This document shows positions 23,527 through 34,757 of a stretch of 64,000 bases of DNA, one piece after another (positions within the stretch are counted from its first letter, which is position 1; the number at the start of each line of letters is the position of its first letter). The stretch is taken from the NCBI GenBank assembly GCA_022376925.1, contig JAIOJX010000001.1, positions 4,187,501 to 4,251,500 on the forward strand. The letters run 5' to 3'. The position numbers and the translations under genes were made by a program. Below the pieces are notes generated by a model, which searched no databases, was not told where the DNA came from, and saw only the letters and a program-made list of their open reading frames with translations. The DNA comes from Tragulus kanchil. Taxonomy: Eukaryota; Chordata; Mammalia; Artiodactyla; Tragulidae.

Positions 23527-24571
23527 AGGTGGGGGCTTCTGGCAGTTGGTGTGCATGGCTCACAGCAGCACACGCATCAAGGGCACACCTGATGGCTTGT
23601 GTGCTCTCTGAAGTCCCATGGAAGGGCTCCTCCTGAGAGTGAGACTGGGAGGCAGGAGGCTGACTTTTTGGAGAATGTGGGTAATGATGGAATAATCACT
23701 GAAGAACGAAGGGGCACAAGCTTCCAAGAGAAACAAAAAGCCCCAAGCACTGCTGAAGGGGCATGGCGGGGGAGCCCTCAGACACCCTCCGCCTTGCCCT
23801 TTCCATGAATGACATGCTTGGGGAAACACGCTGGACGGGCACTGTGCCCTCTAGAATGCCCTCCCCATGCCTTCCCGCGGATCATCCAAAGCCAGCTCAG
23901 ACGCTGCCTCTGCCCGGAAGCCTGGCCCAGCGGCACGAGCTCCGCCAGAACAGTGAGGGAACACCTCCCGCACAGAGCTCCTTGCCTCCTCTGCTCTGGC
24001 AGTTCCCCACCACCTGGTCCCTAGGACATGCTCATTACATGTCTGCTGCCCAAGTATAATTTTACAGGTGCGCATGAAATGGTAAGCGCTGTCCCCACCA
24101 CCCTTGTGGAGGCGCCGGGGCTCTGGCTGCCTGAGGCCTGCCGGCAGGACTGCGCCACCCACAAGTCATTAGTGGGAAACATAAAGGACTCTGCTCAGAG
24201 CCCTTCTGTTGGAAAAAGGGCCCTGGAGGCTGGGCCACACAGCTCCCGGCCCGCCAGCTGGCACGATCAGAGGGAGCTGGGTGCTTGTTTCACACAGCTG
24301 ACTGCGTAACAGAACTGTAGGCCAGATACGAATTAGTCAAGAGATCCCTGTAGTCCGTGGGCTAAAAGGGACTTCCAAGGGCCTCGCGATCCTTTCACTA
24401 CTCACTAGATTCCCTAGGTGACCATCCTCTTTCTGGGTCAGCAGACAGGCCTGTGGAGGGCTGGAGACCCGGGAGCCCCGCGGCGGGCCACTCCGCGGGA
24501 ATCCGCCCTCACGGGGCTATCGGAACGGCACGACGGTTTGCAAGCCGTTCAGGGAAGCCCTTCTGCAGTAC
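23527..24571. other. GC-rich part of intron 9, no gene recognised
   Basis: This unique sequence adjoins exon 9. Short open frames on both strands lack recognisable domains. No clear repeat was identified. Confidence 0.5.
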
Positions 24572-24760
24572 CTTGTTGGTGTCAGCCACGCTGTTCTGCC
24601 GGGCATCAAAGATGAGGAGCTTGTGAGCCTGTGCGTTAGCATCCATTATTGTCTGCAAGTACTTCTCATCCTCCTTGCAGCGTTTATCATTGGGACCCAC
24701 AAGTGGCTGGCTGCAACGGGTAATCGTTGCCTGACTTTCTGGATGGATCCATGACAGCAC
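24572..24760 (-). CDS. MTMR1: MTMR1 coding exon 9 (residues 294-356)
   Basis: Acceptor CACCAG lies before 24760 and donor GTACTG after 24572; the donor lacks the usual purine at +4 and G at +5. The 189 bases encode [50 protein letters not shown] and [13 protein letters not shown]. This is a highly conserved part of the phosphatase fold. Phase 0 at both ends. Confidence 0.97.
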
Positions 24761-24828
24761 CTGGTGTTTAAAAGTAACAAGTATTAGTACAGTCCGGGAC
24801 CAGTCCATGCTCCAATGTGCTTATGCGT

Positions 24829-25024
24829 GTGCTCAGTTGCTCAGCGCGTCTGACTCTGCGACCCTCTGGACCGTAGCCCGCCAGGCTCCTCTGTGCATGG
24901 GATTCTCAGGCAAGGATACTCGAGTGGGCTGCCATTTCCTTCTCCAGGGGACCTTCCTGACCCAGAGATCAAGCCAGGGTTTCCTGCATTGCAGGCAGAT
25001 TCTTTATCACTGAGCTACCAAGTT
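24829..25024 (-). repeat. Bov-tA/Bov-A-type SINE
   Basis: The plus strand reads as the reverse complement: GTGTGCTCAGTTGCTCAGCG, CCGCCAGGCTCCTCTGTGCA, GTGGGCTGCCATTTCCTTCT and CATTGCAGGCAGATTCTTTA. It is a near full-length ruminant SINE. Confidence 0.9.
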
Positions 25025-25283
25025 CTCAAGCACACCTGTTTTGTGTCTGCGTGTGTCCTCGTCAGAGCGGAGGGGTCAGCCTGAAAGCAGTGTGAAAACA
25101 GCCATGGCACGCGACGCCTGGGTCAGGCTGGAAGGAGTCTAATTAAGTAAGCTCTAAAAATCCCCTTTGCCTTTAAAATTCTAGGATTCTAAGAAAAACA
25201 GTAACTAAGTCAAACATGACTAATACCAACCCATATTTCCATGTGATTGATTTTGTCTCCTAATTTAAAACCATCTTTGGATG

Positions 25284-25480
25284 TCAACTGTGACTCAGAC
25301 GGTACAGAAGCCGCCTGCAGTGCAAGAGCCCCGGCTTCCGCCCCGGGGTCGGGAAGATGCCCTGGAGGAGGGCGTGGCAGCCCACTCCCACCTTCGTGCC
25401 TGGAGAATCCCACAGACAGAGGAGTCTGGTGGCTACAGTCCATGAGGTCACAAAGAGTCAGACACAACTGAACGATCAGC
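25284..25480 (+). repeat. Bov-tA-type SINE
   Basis: Sense copy with CTGTGACTCAGACGGTACAG, GCCGCCTGCAGTGCAAGAGC, CTACAGTCCATGAGGTCACA and AAGAGTCAGACACAACTGAA. The 3' half resembles the BovB-derived part of Bov-A elements. Confidence 0.88.
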
Positions 25481-26173
25481 ACTTGGATCTCAACAAGGCT
25501 GTACATGGTCAGATGAGGACAAAGTAAGCAGAGTCTCTTGTAAAATATAAAGCTTTGTTCCCAAACCTCGCATCTTCCACCAGAGGCCAAGACACTTGGG
25601 GTTATATCCCAGACAGCAATCACAGGGCTCTCGACACATGCTCCCTCCTGTCACCCCGGTCCCGTGGCAGTGTCCCCTGGGGTACATATACATCCAAACT
25701 CACAAACCGAATCCACTAAACACGTGCAGGGTTTCTGCACACCAACAAAGCTTACACCACCCCCTCTGGGCGGCTGTTTCTTTCTGTAATGGTGACCCTC
25801 CCAGTACAGGTATGCTTTCTCTGCAGTATCTAACAAAGACTGTATTTTCCCCAGGATCGTTCAATGACAGCAACTTTATGACTGAGCTGCTGTGTACTAA
25901 CAAGGTAAGCCCTCTGCTATTCTCTACCACGTTTTGAAAGCCTGACTGAAGTTACCCTGGCACTTAGTAACATGAAGTCATGGAAGGTAGGGTCATAGCA
26001 GACAAAATGCTTGTATATTTTGATAGTGCTTGAGAATCAAAGATATGTTCAGGGGTGTAGACTTGTTTTTTTACTTTCCATTTTCTTCACAAGGCTTTTT
26101 CTATCTTGCTTTTCCCCATATTAGACCAAATACAGTAAATGTTTATATCTAAACGACACTGCTCATGACTTAC

Positions 26174-26323
26174 CGGTATTCTGCCTTTTGCTCGAAATGC
26201 TGCCACTTTTGCAAGGTCATCATCTTTTACACTAGTTGGCACAACAATGATGGCAGGGTACGTGTCACAGAGCTCATAATTACTGTTTATTTTGGATATT
26301 TTCCAACTCTCATTTGGCAAGCC
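26174..26323 (-). CDS. MTMR1: MTMR1 coding exon 8 (residues 244-293)
   Basis: Acceptor TTGCAG lies before 26323 and donor GTAAGT after 26174. The 150 bases encode [40 protein letters not shown] and [10 protein letters not shown], part of the phosphatase domain. Phase 0 at both ends. Confidence 0.97.
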
Positions 26324-27183
26324 CTGCAAGGTGTCAGAGGAAAGTTGGGGGCGGGGGGGGACATATATTCTTACACTTTCAAATAGTACTAAGCATGAAG
26401 CACATCCATTTATTATCATCTACTAAAATCCATTTGTCATTCACTGTTCATTGCTACTTAAAAGTTTAAATATACATTTATTTAATCCCATTTCCTAATA
26501 GATTTTTTTAAAAAAACCTAATGAAGCATAATTTCCAAACATACTAAAACATATAAATTATATACTTGAATTCCAGTCCTACATCTTTCTTGTCAACGTT
26601 TTCTATAACAAATGAGTATGGTGTTGTTCTTTAACAATACCCATGGAAATCCTTGAGAGAAACAGAAACTTCTTTAAAATGTCTAAAATAAGTAATACAA
26701 AGTCACCATACCAAATGTAAAATGCAGACCAAGAGTAAATCTCATGAGATTAATGTCACATTGGAATATCTTCAAGTTAACAAATGCTAACTAAAGAGCT
26801 TCTAGGTATGGGAACGTGCCATCACACTGAGGTAGCCGTGCCCTATACTTTCAACCTAGTTTAAGGCATCACTTTTGACCGTTAACTCATCAGCTTGCTA
26901 TCAGAGTATCTATTAAACCCATCTGGCTGGTTTCTTTTCTCTTTCCCCCCACCCCATCCTTGTACTCCACTGGCCCTCTGAAGAAAGGCAGAACAAACAG
27001 TGGCACAGCCGAAGGTCTGGAGTAGGGAGAATGGGCGTCCAAAGCTGAAGAACCGACAGGGCTAGGTGAGTTACACCCATGGACAACTTGTTGCAAAAGG
27101 TTTCTTCACCACTACATTTCCACGAGTTTAGGAAAAAAGATGCTCAACCTATTATTTTCCGATTGATAAGTAGCACACTTTAC
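26324..27183 (-). other. MTMR1 intron 7
   Basis: AT-rich unique sequence of about 860 bases. I see no clear repeat or exon in it, apart from a short G run near 26350-26360. Confidence 0.8.
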
Positions 27184-27267
27184 CTGTCTTTTATATTCAG
27201 ATACTGGATCATAAACTTTCCATCCATTCACTGGAAATTTTTCTTTATAGTTGAATGCGAAGAGTGT
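27184..27267 (-). CDS. MTMR1: MTMR1 coding exon 7 (residues 216-243)
   Basis: Acceptor CCAG lies before 27267 and donor GTAAAG after 27184. The 84 bases encode [17 protein letters not shown] and [11 protein letters not shown], the conserved start of the myotubularin phosphatase domain. Phase 0 at both ends. A SINE with intact target-site duplications lies about 115 bases upstream in intron 6. Confidence 0.96.
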
Positions 27268-27932
27268 CTGGATACAAAAGCACAATACACACACGTCAGC
27301 ACCTCTCTGCTGTCACATAAAGGTGTTCATTCAGTTATGAGCTGAATGTACTGAGAGTCCTACTCGAATCTGTAAAATTTTTTTTTTAGATCTTTTTTTT
27401 TTTTTTTAATATTTACTTATTTATTTTTTTTGGTGGCGGGGGTCGGGGAGGGAGAGGAGCGGGAGGGCCACTTCTATTGGTCTTTCATTCATCTATTGTC
27501 ATCCGTCTTTGTTCTTTGGCCCATGTGGGCCTCCCATCGCAGTGGCCTCTCTCGCTACAGAGCACCGGCTCTGGGCGCATGCGCTCCAGAGCTCCGGCTC
27601 AGTAATTGGACACATGGGTCCAGCTGCTCCACGGCACGTGGGATCTTCCCAGGCCAGGGATCGAACTGGCGCCCCTTGCACTGCAAGGCGGTGTCCTTAC
27701 CCACTGGACCACCAGGGAAGCCCCGAATCTGTAACATTTTAAAGCAACGCATTGGCAGTTCTCTTCATCATTACACAGAACTGACAGATTTTACATACTC
27801 TAATGTTATTTACCAACAGGGAAAAGAGATAAAGGAAGTCTCTGGAAGAAAGAATCATTGAACATGAATTTTTAGACCACCACGAAGGCATTTAGACCCC
27901 CACAAAAAAGAGGGTTATGTCAGCGTACTTAC
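27268..27932 (-). other. MTMR1 intron 6
   Basis: More than half of this short intron is a single SINE (about 27383-27723). No extra exon was recognised. Confidence 0.85.
27383..27723 (-). repeat. Full-length tRNA-derived SINE with target-site duplications
   Basis: This reverse copy has its head at 27700-27723, the NRF1-like palindrome at 27575-27584, and a T-rich/ATTTATTT tail at its left. The flanks CGAATCTGTAAAATTT (from 27365) and CGAATCTGTAACATTT (from 27724) differ at one base and form the target-site duplication. Confidence 0.92.
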
Positions 27933-28034
27933 CTGCCCATTGGAAAGAGGAAATGCATGTTTGCTGAGGTTTTCAAATATCCCTAGTTTACTCTGTTCTT
28001 CCTGTTTATAAGCAAGTCGCAAGTTCCTCATATC
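27933..28034 (-). CDS. MTMR1: MTMR1 coding exon 6 (residues 182-215)
   Basis: Acceptor TAACAG lies before 28034 and donor GTAAGT after 27933. The 102 bases encode DMRNLRLAYKQEEQSKLG, IFENLSKHAF and PLSNGQ, linking the PH-GRAM domain to the phosphatase domain. Phase 0 at both ends. Confidence 0.96.
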
Positions 28035-29379
28035 CTGTTAAACAATTAGCAAAACTCATTTAGTCAACATGTATTGAGTACCTGTGAGGCAGATGCTGTG
28101 ACTTCTGCCCACGGACTGGTTCGAGCACTACGCCTACCGTTTCTAAACCTACGCCGTCAGCTAAAACACAGAAATCTCATTCTTTAATGTTACATGGACC
28201 CTGAAAATGAACATGACCACAGATTAAAGCAAGAGCAATTGAGAAGTGAGGGAGGTATTATTGTGATACTATTTATAACAGTGAAAGAATGGAAATGACC
28301 GACATGCTCATCAGTCCACAGGGGCTGACTCAATGCACTGCAGTCTCGCGGACGGCGCACTGCAGAGGTGCGGAGAGCAGGAAGTGGCTCGTCACGTACT
28401 GCTAGCGAGGAGTCCCAAGATAATGGTTAGGGGGAAAAGAAAGGCACAGAACAATGAACATAACACGCGACTTGTGTGCAGAGGCCATCTGTGGAAACAG
28501 GTGACAGTGTGTGTCTGCAGAGAGTGTGCATCAGGGCGCCTGGGTGTTGTGTGGAGGGAAACTGCTATTAGTGAAGGCTCACCTCAGCCACAAAAATGAT
28601 CATAGTAAAGCAGCCACAAGACACCTGTGACGTAAGTGCCCATGTGCCCTCCCGCCAAGCTACTCTGGCTACACCTGCGGGTCCCCGCACAGGGCAATGA
28701 CTGAGCTGACTTGCTATTGAGGACTGCTCAGGGGCAAAGGTGTTAACGAGCAAAGAAAAGAGCCTGTGTGACGCCCCAGGAGCCTGTGCGGTGGGGGTTG
28801 GGGGGATGAGGTGAGTGTGAACAACTACAGGAACTGGGATAGCAAGAACAAGGTGGGGGGGGGGGGGCACTGGAGAGGGTGCCGCCGAGGAAAGGAAGCT
28901 GGCTCCCACCAAGGGCAAGGGTGGCTACTGTAAAAGCTCTGAGCGGGAAACGACCTGTTCCAGAATTGCAGAACTGACCAAGCCCCCTCTGCTCTAAGTT
29001 CTGCCAAGGCGTCACACTGCTCGGCCTGCGGCACCCTGCACTGAGAATCAGGACTGCAGCCGTGGGCCTGAGGGGGTGACTGCCGTGTGGGGCCGCGAGG
29101 GGAGCTAGTAAGCCAGAAGATCCCTGACCTTGTGCTGTAAAGGCTTATTTGAAAACATGGGTTCAACTGCAGTCTAGGGCCAACCAGCAAGAGCTCTGCT
29201 CTGAGATTTGATGGAAGCAAACAGACTGGCAGGAATCTAATCCAAACCCCAAATTTGGAAGGGACCTTCATGGTACTGTGGGCAGGATCTCTTGCCTAGC
29301 ATTTTAGGTGGGGTTTTTAATAAACTGTATTCCATGAGGTAAAGTCATTGGGAATAAAGGTGTTTGTCAAATGACTGTT

Positions 29380-29495
29380 ACTGGTCAGTCGCTCAGTTGT
29401 GTCCAACTCTTTGCAACTCATGGACTGCAGCCCACCAGGCTCCTCTGTCCTTCACTATCTCCCAGAGTTTGCTCAAATTCATGTTCATCATAAAT
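29380..29495 (-). repeat. Bov-A/BovB-type SINE fragment
   Basis: Segments GTCAGTCGCTCAGTTGTGTC, CTCATGGACTGCAGCCCACC, AGGCTCCTCTGTCCTTCACT and AGTTTGCTCAAATTCATGTT match the BovB-derived part of ruminant SINEs in antisense. Confidence 0.85.
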
Positions 29496-29649
29496 GATTA
29501 GTCTTCATCAAAGCTGTCACACAAATTTTACTTAACCTATTGGAGGAAAGGGCCAAACCAAAAGTAAGCATGGCTCATGTGCAAATTCCAACAAGAAACT
29601 CACCTGTATTTCTAAAATCACAGAATTTACGAATATTGTTGCTCCTTTA

Positions 29650-29850
29650 GGGCTTCCTGGGTAGCTAGGTGGTAAAGAATCTGCCTGCAATGCAGGAGAC
29701 CTGGGTTTGATTCCTGGTTTGGGAAGAAGATCCCCTGGAGGAGGGCATGGCAACCCACTCCAGTGTTCCTGCCTGGAGAATCCCATGGCCAGAGGAGCCT
29801 GGTGAGCTACAGTCCGTGGGGCCACAGAGTCAGACACGACCGAGCAATGA
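29650..29850 (+). repeat. Bov-tA-type SINE
   Basis: Near full-length: GGGCTTCCTGGGTAGCTAGG, CTGCCTGCAATGCAGGAGAC, GGAGGAGGGCATGGCAACCC and CCACAGAGTCAGACACGACC. Confidence 0.92.
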
Positions 29851-30195
29851 AGCAGGCACACACACGTCCTTTCAGAAAGTCACTGACTGAAGACTAGTCT
29901 TATAATGACAAACTGCCAAAAATATTGATCTCTGCTTTCAACTTACTTCTCTGAAATGTAACAGTAATGTTACTGCCTAGGTTACAGGTCCACGTTAATT
30001 AGGACACTTCAACAGAAAGAAGCAGTTTACTTCAACAGCTTATCTAATGGTCTGAATTAGTTGATGAAAGGTTGAAGAGGTCTGCATCCCGAAAACATCT
30101 GAGTCACTAACGTCCAAATTATTCTTACTGTCCAAAGGTCCCGAAGACGCTCCGAGCTGGCCGCCCGCCTTAGTTTCTCTCTGTCTGGCCCCTAC

Positions 30196-30303
30196 CTTGC
30201 ACACGATCTCTATGCCGCAGGAGCTGTCTCCATGGCTCTGCGCGCCGATCTTCTCAACTCTGCTGATCACTCCCAGGGGGACGTCGAGGACGAAATGCGG
30301 GTC
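30196..30303 (-). CDS. MTMR1: MTMR1 coding exon 5 (residues 146-181, PH-GRAM)
   Basis: Acceptor CCCAG lies before 30303 and donor GTAGGG after 30196. The 108 bases encode [28 protein letters not shown] and CGIEIVCK. This is the central and C-terminal part of the PH-GRAM domain. The exon begins and ends in phase 0. It is richer in CpG and GC than its neighbours. Confidence 0.96.
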
Positions 30304-30682
30304 CTGGGGTCACAGATTAACAGGAATGCTGACCAGTGTCAGTCAACAGAGTTCACCGATTTAAGTCTTCACTGGCTTAAAACACGTTTGCTTACTTCGC
30401 GTTTCCTCTTGGTTCGAGCTAAAACACCAAGGTCTGGTGTATAACCTGCTTGGTGAGGTAGATGTTGAGACTACAATTAGCCCACCCCCAACTCCTGTGA
30501 AAGTACTACTTTAATGGCCTTTTATTTTTCAAGATACAAAATCTGCTTGCAAATGTGCACATCTTAAAACTGACGTTCAGTTTCTCTCAGAGTGGTGGGA
30601 TTTCACCACTGTCTTTAACTGCCTTCTTTACTGTTTGCTTTCCTCTGCAGTATTTTTAAAAATACAACTTTTAAACACTCAC
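30304..30682 (-). other. MTMR1 intron 4
   Basis: A 379-base intron with no recognised repeat or additional exon. Confidence 0.85.
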
Positions 30683-30777
30683 TCTCTCTACATTCTTGAA
30701 GTACATCTTAAAGTCCGTCACCGTCAGGGTGCCAGTCACTGCTCCCACAAATGGGCAGATATACATGACATCTTTCA
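30683..30777 (-). CDS. MTMR1: MTMR1 coding exon 4 (residues 114-145, PH-GRAM)
   Basis: The acceptor TTTCAG lies before 30777 and the donor GTGAGT after 30683. The 95 bases encode [20 protein letters not shown] and [12 protein letters not shown], beta strands of the PH-GRAM domain. The phase returns to 0 (435 bases in total). There are conservative differences from the human protein as I remember it (for example Thr for Ser in the AV-T-GTL segment). Confidence 0.95.
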
Positions 30778-32459
30778 CTGAAAGAAAAGAACCCAAATTA
30801 ATGACTAGTGCCATTGACTTGTGTTTCAATAAATCTTAACAAGAGTTTCCAAATATACAGATGTGTGATTTCAGATTTCTAGGAATTAAATTTTTTCCAT
30901 TATTTCAAATAAAGGCATAGACGGATATAAAATTCCATTTTTTTAAAAACAAAATTCTGAGTTGCTACTTAATGAGGTTTTAAGTAAAGAGCCTCATAAT
31001 AAGTTATATTTTGCCTCTCTTTCCAAGTAGTTCCCTAAGTGATACATTAATCCATTCAAAAACACATTAATTACACTCTGCAGACCCTGGGCTACCAGTC
31101 CACAAATCACTACTAATGGAAACTAACTACAGCTCAACACTGTCCCCAGTGCACCTCCTAAAAAACTGCTTTACAGATAGCAAAAACCAAAACCATGTCA
31201 GTGAAGTGGAAAAAGACGTCTTTGCTTCAAATTCTGTTATCAGTTTCCATATTTCTTAATGTTTATATCCATATCATTTTTCATATCAAAATCAATAACA
31301 CATATGACTCCTGTGAATGTTAAGAAGCTCATGCCTGTCACTACATCTTCCCTGTCTCCCCAGAGGGCCCTGTTCCCCTGGAGCTGCTGACGAGCCCAGG
31401 GGACAAACAGCTGTCCTAGAGCTGCCATTCAGCCAAATTCGCAAAGCACGTGCATTAAACTCTTCTTTAACTCATTATTCACCAAGCGGCTCCTACTGTT
31501 GGGGTTCTAGGTAACAATGACAAGCTTCCTGCCCTCCAGGTGACCCGTGAGAGACAGTACACAGAAAATTACCATAGAGCCTGATAAACACTATTGTAAG
31601 CATGTGGGCTAGATGTGGTAAGAACTCAGAAAAGGAGTGCTTTAACTCAGCAGGAAGGCAGGGGAAGGAGGAAGGGAGGAGAGGCCAGCAAGTGGCCAGA
31701 GGTTAGTGTGGCTGGGTCCAAGGGTGCATGAGGACGATGGCACACGAGGCCAAAGAAAACGTGTTCGTGGGAGTTCATGGCAGCTTTATCTGTAACATCC
31801 AAACAAGAGGAACAGCCTGAGTGTGCGTCCACAGAGGAGTGGAGCAGCACGCTGCGGGGAATCCACACGATGGAAGATGACTCAGAGATGAAAAGGAATG
31901 ACTGCTGGCCTACGGCACTCACAATATGGGTGGATATCACAGTAATAATGCGGAATGAGATACGCAGACCTAAGGACAAACTCAACGATTCCATTTCTAT
32001 AAAACTCTAGAAAGTAACAACTACCCTCAAGTATGTGGGAAAGGGGGAGAAGGCATGAGTAAGAGGGATTATAAAGGGGCTTCAGGAGACTTCTGGGAGG
32101 CGATAGGTATGATCATCATGTTGCTGTGAAGTCTGTTGCCCAGAGCAGCAGGAGAGGCATGACATTAAAAATACGATGTGGACTGTCTCTCAGTACATTT
32201 GCCTTACAGGGAAGGCTTCCAACGAGGCAGCGAACTGAGACTCTCGCGGTTGGCATCGCCACCTAAGACTCGCTCGGAACTTAAAGTCATCCTCTTAAGG
32301 TCGTGACGACATGAGTAAGAATAACTAGGTCTAGTCCATTTGTTCCCAAATTAAATTGGTCTGGCTGATCTCCAACACATACACATCACCTATGCCTGCA
32401 AATAATGTGCCACTTCATTTTACAGATCTCTATAAGCAAAGTGTGCTCATCAAACTTAC
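30778..32459 (-). other. MTMR1 intron 3
   Basis: AT-rich on its left side. A MIR/L2-like patch lies around 31460-31570, and L1-like 3' sequence in sense at about 31765-32180 (for example GGCAGCTTTATCTGTAACAT). No extra exon was recognised. Confidence 0.75.
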
Positions 32460-32535
32460 CAATGGCCTTGATTGATTCTCCTGGAAAAAGTGGTGCTTCT
32501 TCCATCTGTGCCAGCTTATTTCCATCCCTTACAGC
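32460..32535 (-). CDS. MTMR1: MTMR1 coding exon 3 (residues 89-113, plus one base)
   Basis: Acceptor CCAG lies before 32535 and donor GTAAGT after 32460. The 76 bases encode AVRDGNKLAQMEEAPLF and PGESIKAI, then the first base of a Val codon. This is the start of the PH-GRAM domain, which binds phosphoinositides and helps place the enzyme on membranes. The exon is small and follows a 20 kb intron. Confidence 0.96.
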
Positions 32536-33681
32536 CTGGCAAGAAACCAGACAAGAGTAAATCTCACTTTGCATCTGTAGACCTGAGAAAAACAGTAGTG
32601 CTCTGTGCTCTTGCTACAAGGCTACAGAAGCATGCAAAATGTATGCCCCCCTCCCTTACAAGACAATTTCAAAGCTCAGCATCACAGGACACCATGCTGC
32701 ATAGTCTAGCAAATTGTTACACATATTTAGAGTTCACAGTTAGAAAGCATTAATACAGAAATGGCTTGACATGACAGAGAGATACTGTGATCACTACACA
32801 GACAGCTTTTACAAGGTGCCTCCAGAATCTGGAAATAAAGTCAAAGAAGGTTACCTTCTGAGCGTGAAACTAATGCAAAGAAAATCAGTATTAGACGCAG
32901 ATGCCTAGGTAGCTGTGGAAAAGGACCAGCTATGAGACTACGTGGGAAACCCCAAAGTCTAAATGAAGAAAGCAGGGAGGGTCTCTAACCAAGGAAAGCC
33001 CTAGGCTTCTGGGCTGCAACCAGCTACCTGCAGCTGCACCAATGGTATGAGGAGGGATGGGCGCGTGTGCTTGTCAGTGTGTACCCCACCCAGGCCACGC
33101 GAATATGCCCTCATCTGGCCGAGAAGAGCATTTCACCCGCCCCTGTGGAGCAGGGCGTGCTCACCCCGCTTCTCCCCAGTCAGTTCACACTGTGTGATTC
33201 CACGCTTGCCGAGCAAACTGCTAAAGAGGTCTCGGGGTTCCTGCTACAATACCACCAGGGAAAGGATGTCTTGCATGGCTGGAAAGATGCACGCCCACAG
33301 TTCTAGATGTCCAGTCTCTGGCAAGCGTGGGCGGACAGTACCAGATAACACAGGGGACTGAGAAAATGGCGTTTTCAAGCTACAAAGCTGGGGACCACAG
33401 CCTGGACTCGGTGCCTATTCCAGGTACTGCCCCGTGAGAGGAAACTGGCCACTTTTTCCGGGCATCTCTGACATAACATGTCATGAATAAGAATAAGGTG
33501 TTCAAAACCCCAGCAATTCCCAAGCCATGTTTCGCAGAACATTAAATTCCCAACAAATGTGAATAGCACTTTTTTGTAAAAGTTTGGGAAATGTTGGGTT
33601 AAAGGAAACAAGTTTAGCTGTTTTTTTGTTTTGTTTTGTTTTTAGTGAGACAAATCTTTAGCGTGTTAATGCACACCGAAT

Positions 33682-33697
33682 CCGCCAGAGGGCGCTG
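33682..33697 (+). promoter_or_regulatory. CTCF-like binding site
   Basis: CCGCCAGAGGGCGCTG matches the CTCF core well, including AGAGGGCGC. It stands alone in otherwise AT-rich intron sequence and is not inside a SINE that I recognise. Occupancy is inferred only. Confidence 0.55.
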
Positions 33698-34634
33698 GAG
33701 TATGCTGCATTTCCCCTACCTAGTCCATCAGGGGCTTTCTCCAAAAAATACCTGTTAACATCAGGAGGCCTCTAGCGTTCAGCAGAAAACAGAGTAGACA
33801 ATACTAAGTTCTCAGCATAATTTTATGAAGCAAAATGTTAAAATTGATATATTTTATAATTCTGATCAAAATTATTAAAAATTCAAAATATTTTTCACAG
33901 TTATAAGAATATTTCAATATATTTTATAAAGGAACTTAAGGTCAATCTAAAAACACTATATATAGTAGGCTCATCCAATTTTACAAAATAAAGAAGGGAA
34001 AACATCAAAATATAAAGTGCAAATTCAATCCGAAATATTGGTCAAATGATGCCTGTTTTGGGAGGTTCATCCTCCTCCTCAAGACACACGGGTAAAATCA
34101 CACAGATCCGAGTCTATCATTACCTCCAAGCCATCGGACTCAGTTTACATTTTTAGCCCAGACTGGTTCTTAAGACACTTCTCAATCAACATTTTTGGGG
34201 ATGTAGAAAGCTGTGTTTGTGGATGCATTTAGATTCATACCTGATTTGGAAATACATCTTTGACACAATAAAGTATAAACCAATATGTATACTTTCAAAT
34301 GTCAAGTTTTAGACACACTAAAAAAAAAGCACCTATCTTCATAGAAGCCTTATTTTGAAAGGCTGCTTTCTTTAATTTATTGCCTAAGCTAGTGACTAAT
34401 TTTATAATATAGCTACAAAGTGAGAAAGCTATTTTAATCAATATTCAAGTTTGAAATAACTTCAAATGTTAAAGTTTTTTAATGGCTAAATATCATACAG
34501 ACAAATTCATTAGTTGATATTCAAAAATAAATGGGAACAGTAGGTGGGAGGTAAAAAGGAAGTAGCATGAAGGCCTGTACCATCATATGTGAAAAAAATA
34601 GCTATTGTCATTGCTCTGTGCGAAAAGGGGATCC

Positions 34635-34757
34635 TGCAGGGGTGCTGTGTGACGGCCTGGAGGGGTGGGAAGGGGGGATATACATATGACTAATCTGGGA
34701 TCATACATATGTGTAAACAGCAAAACTCCGTAAAAGTAAAAAAAAAAATTTTTTTAA
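34635..34757 (+). repeat. Short polyadenylated insertion related to 12791-12916
   Basis: Shares the GGAGGGGTGGGA core, ATACATATGACTAATCTGGG and GGATCATACATATGTGTAAA with the element in intron 9, ending in an A-rich then T-rich tail. Clear target-site duplications were not found here. Confidence 0.55.

Larger units (their letters stand above)
10637..24571 (-). other. MTMR1 intron 9
   Basis: An apparent 13.9 kb intron, inflated by about 4.6 kb of duplicated sequence (duplications C, D, E and F). It contains MaLR, L1, LTR-like and SINE sequence, plus the broken second copy of exon 10. The remainder (for example 17.1-18.5 kb and 23.5-24.5 kb) is GC-rich unique sequence with no recognised gene. 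Confidence 0.8.
24761..26173 (-). other. MTMR1 intron 8
   Basis: Contains an antisense Bov-A-type SINE (24829-25024) and a sense Bov-tA-type SINE (25284-25480). No extra exon was recognised. Confidence 0.85.
28035..30195 (-). other. MTMR1 intron 5
   Basis: Contains two Bov-type SINEs (about 29380-29495 minus, 29650-29850 plus) and a G homopolymer (about 28855-28867). The GC-rich part at 28.3-29.3 kb has open frames with no recognisable product. Confidence 0.8.
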
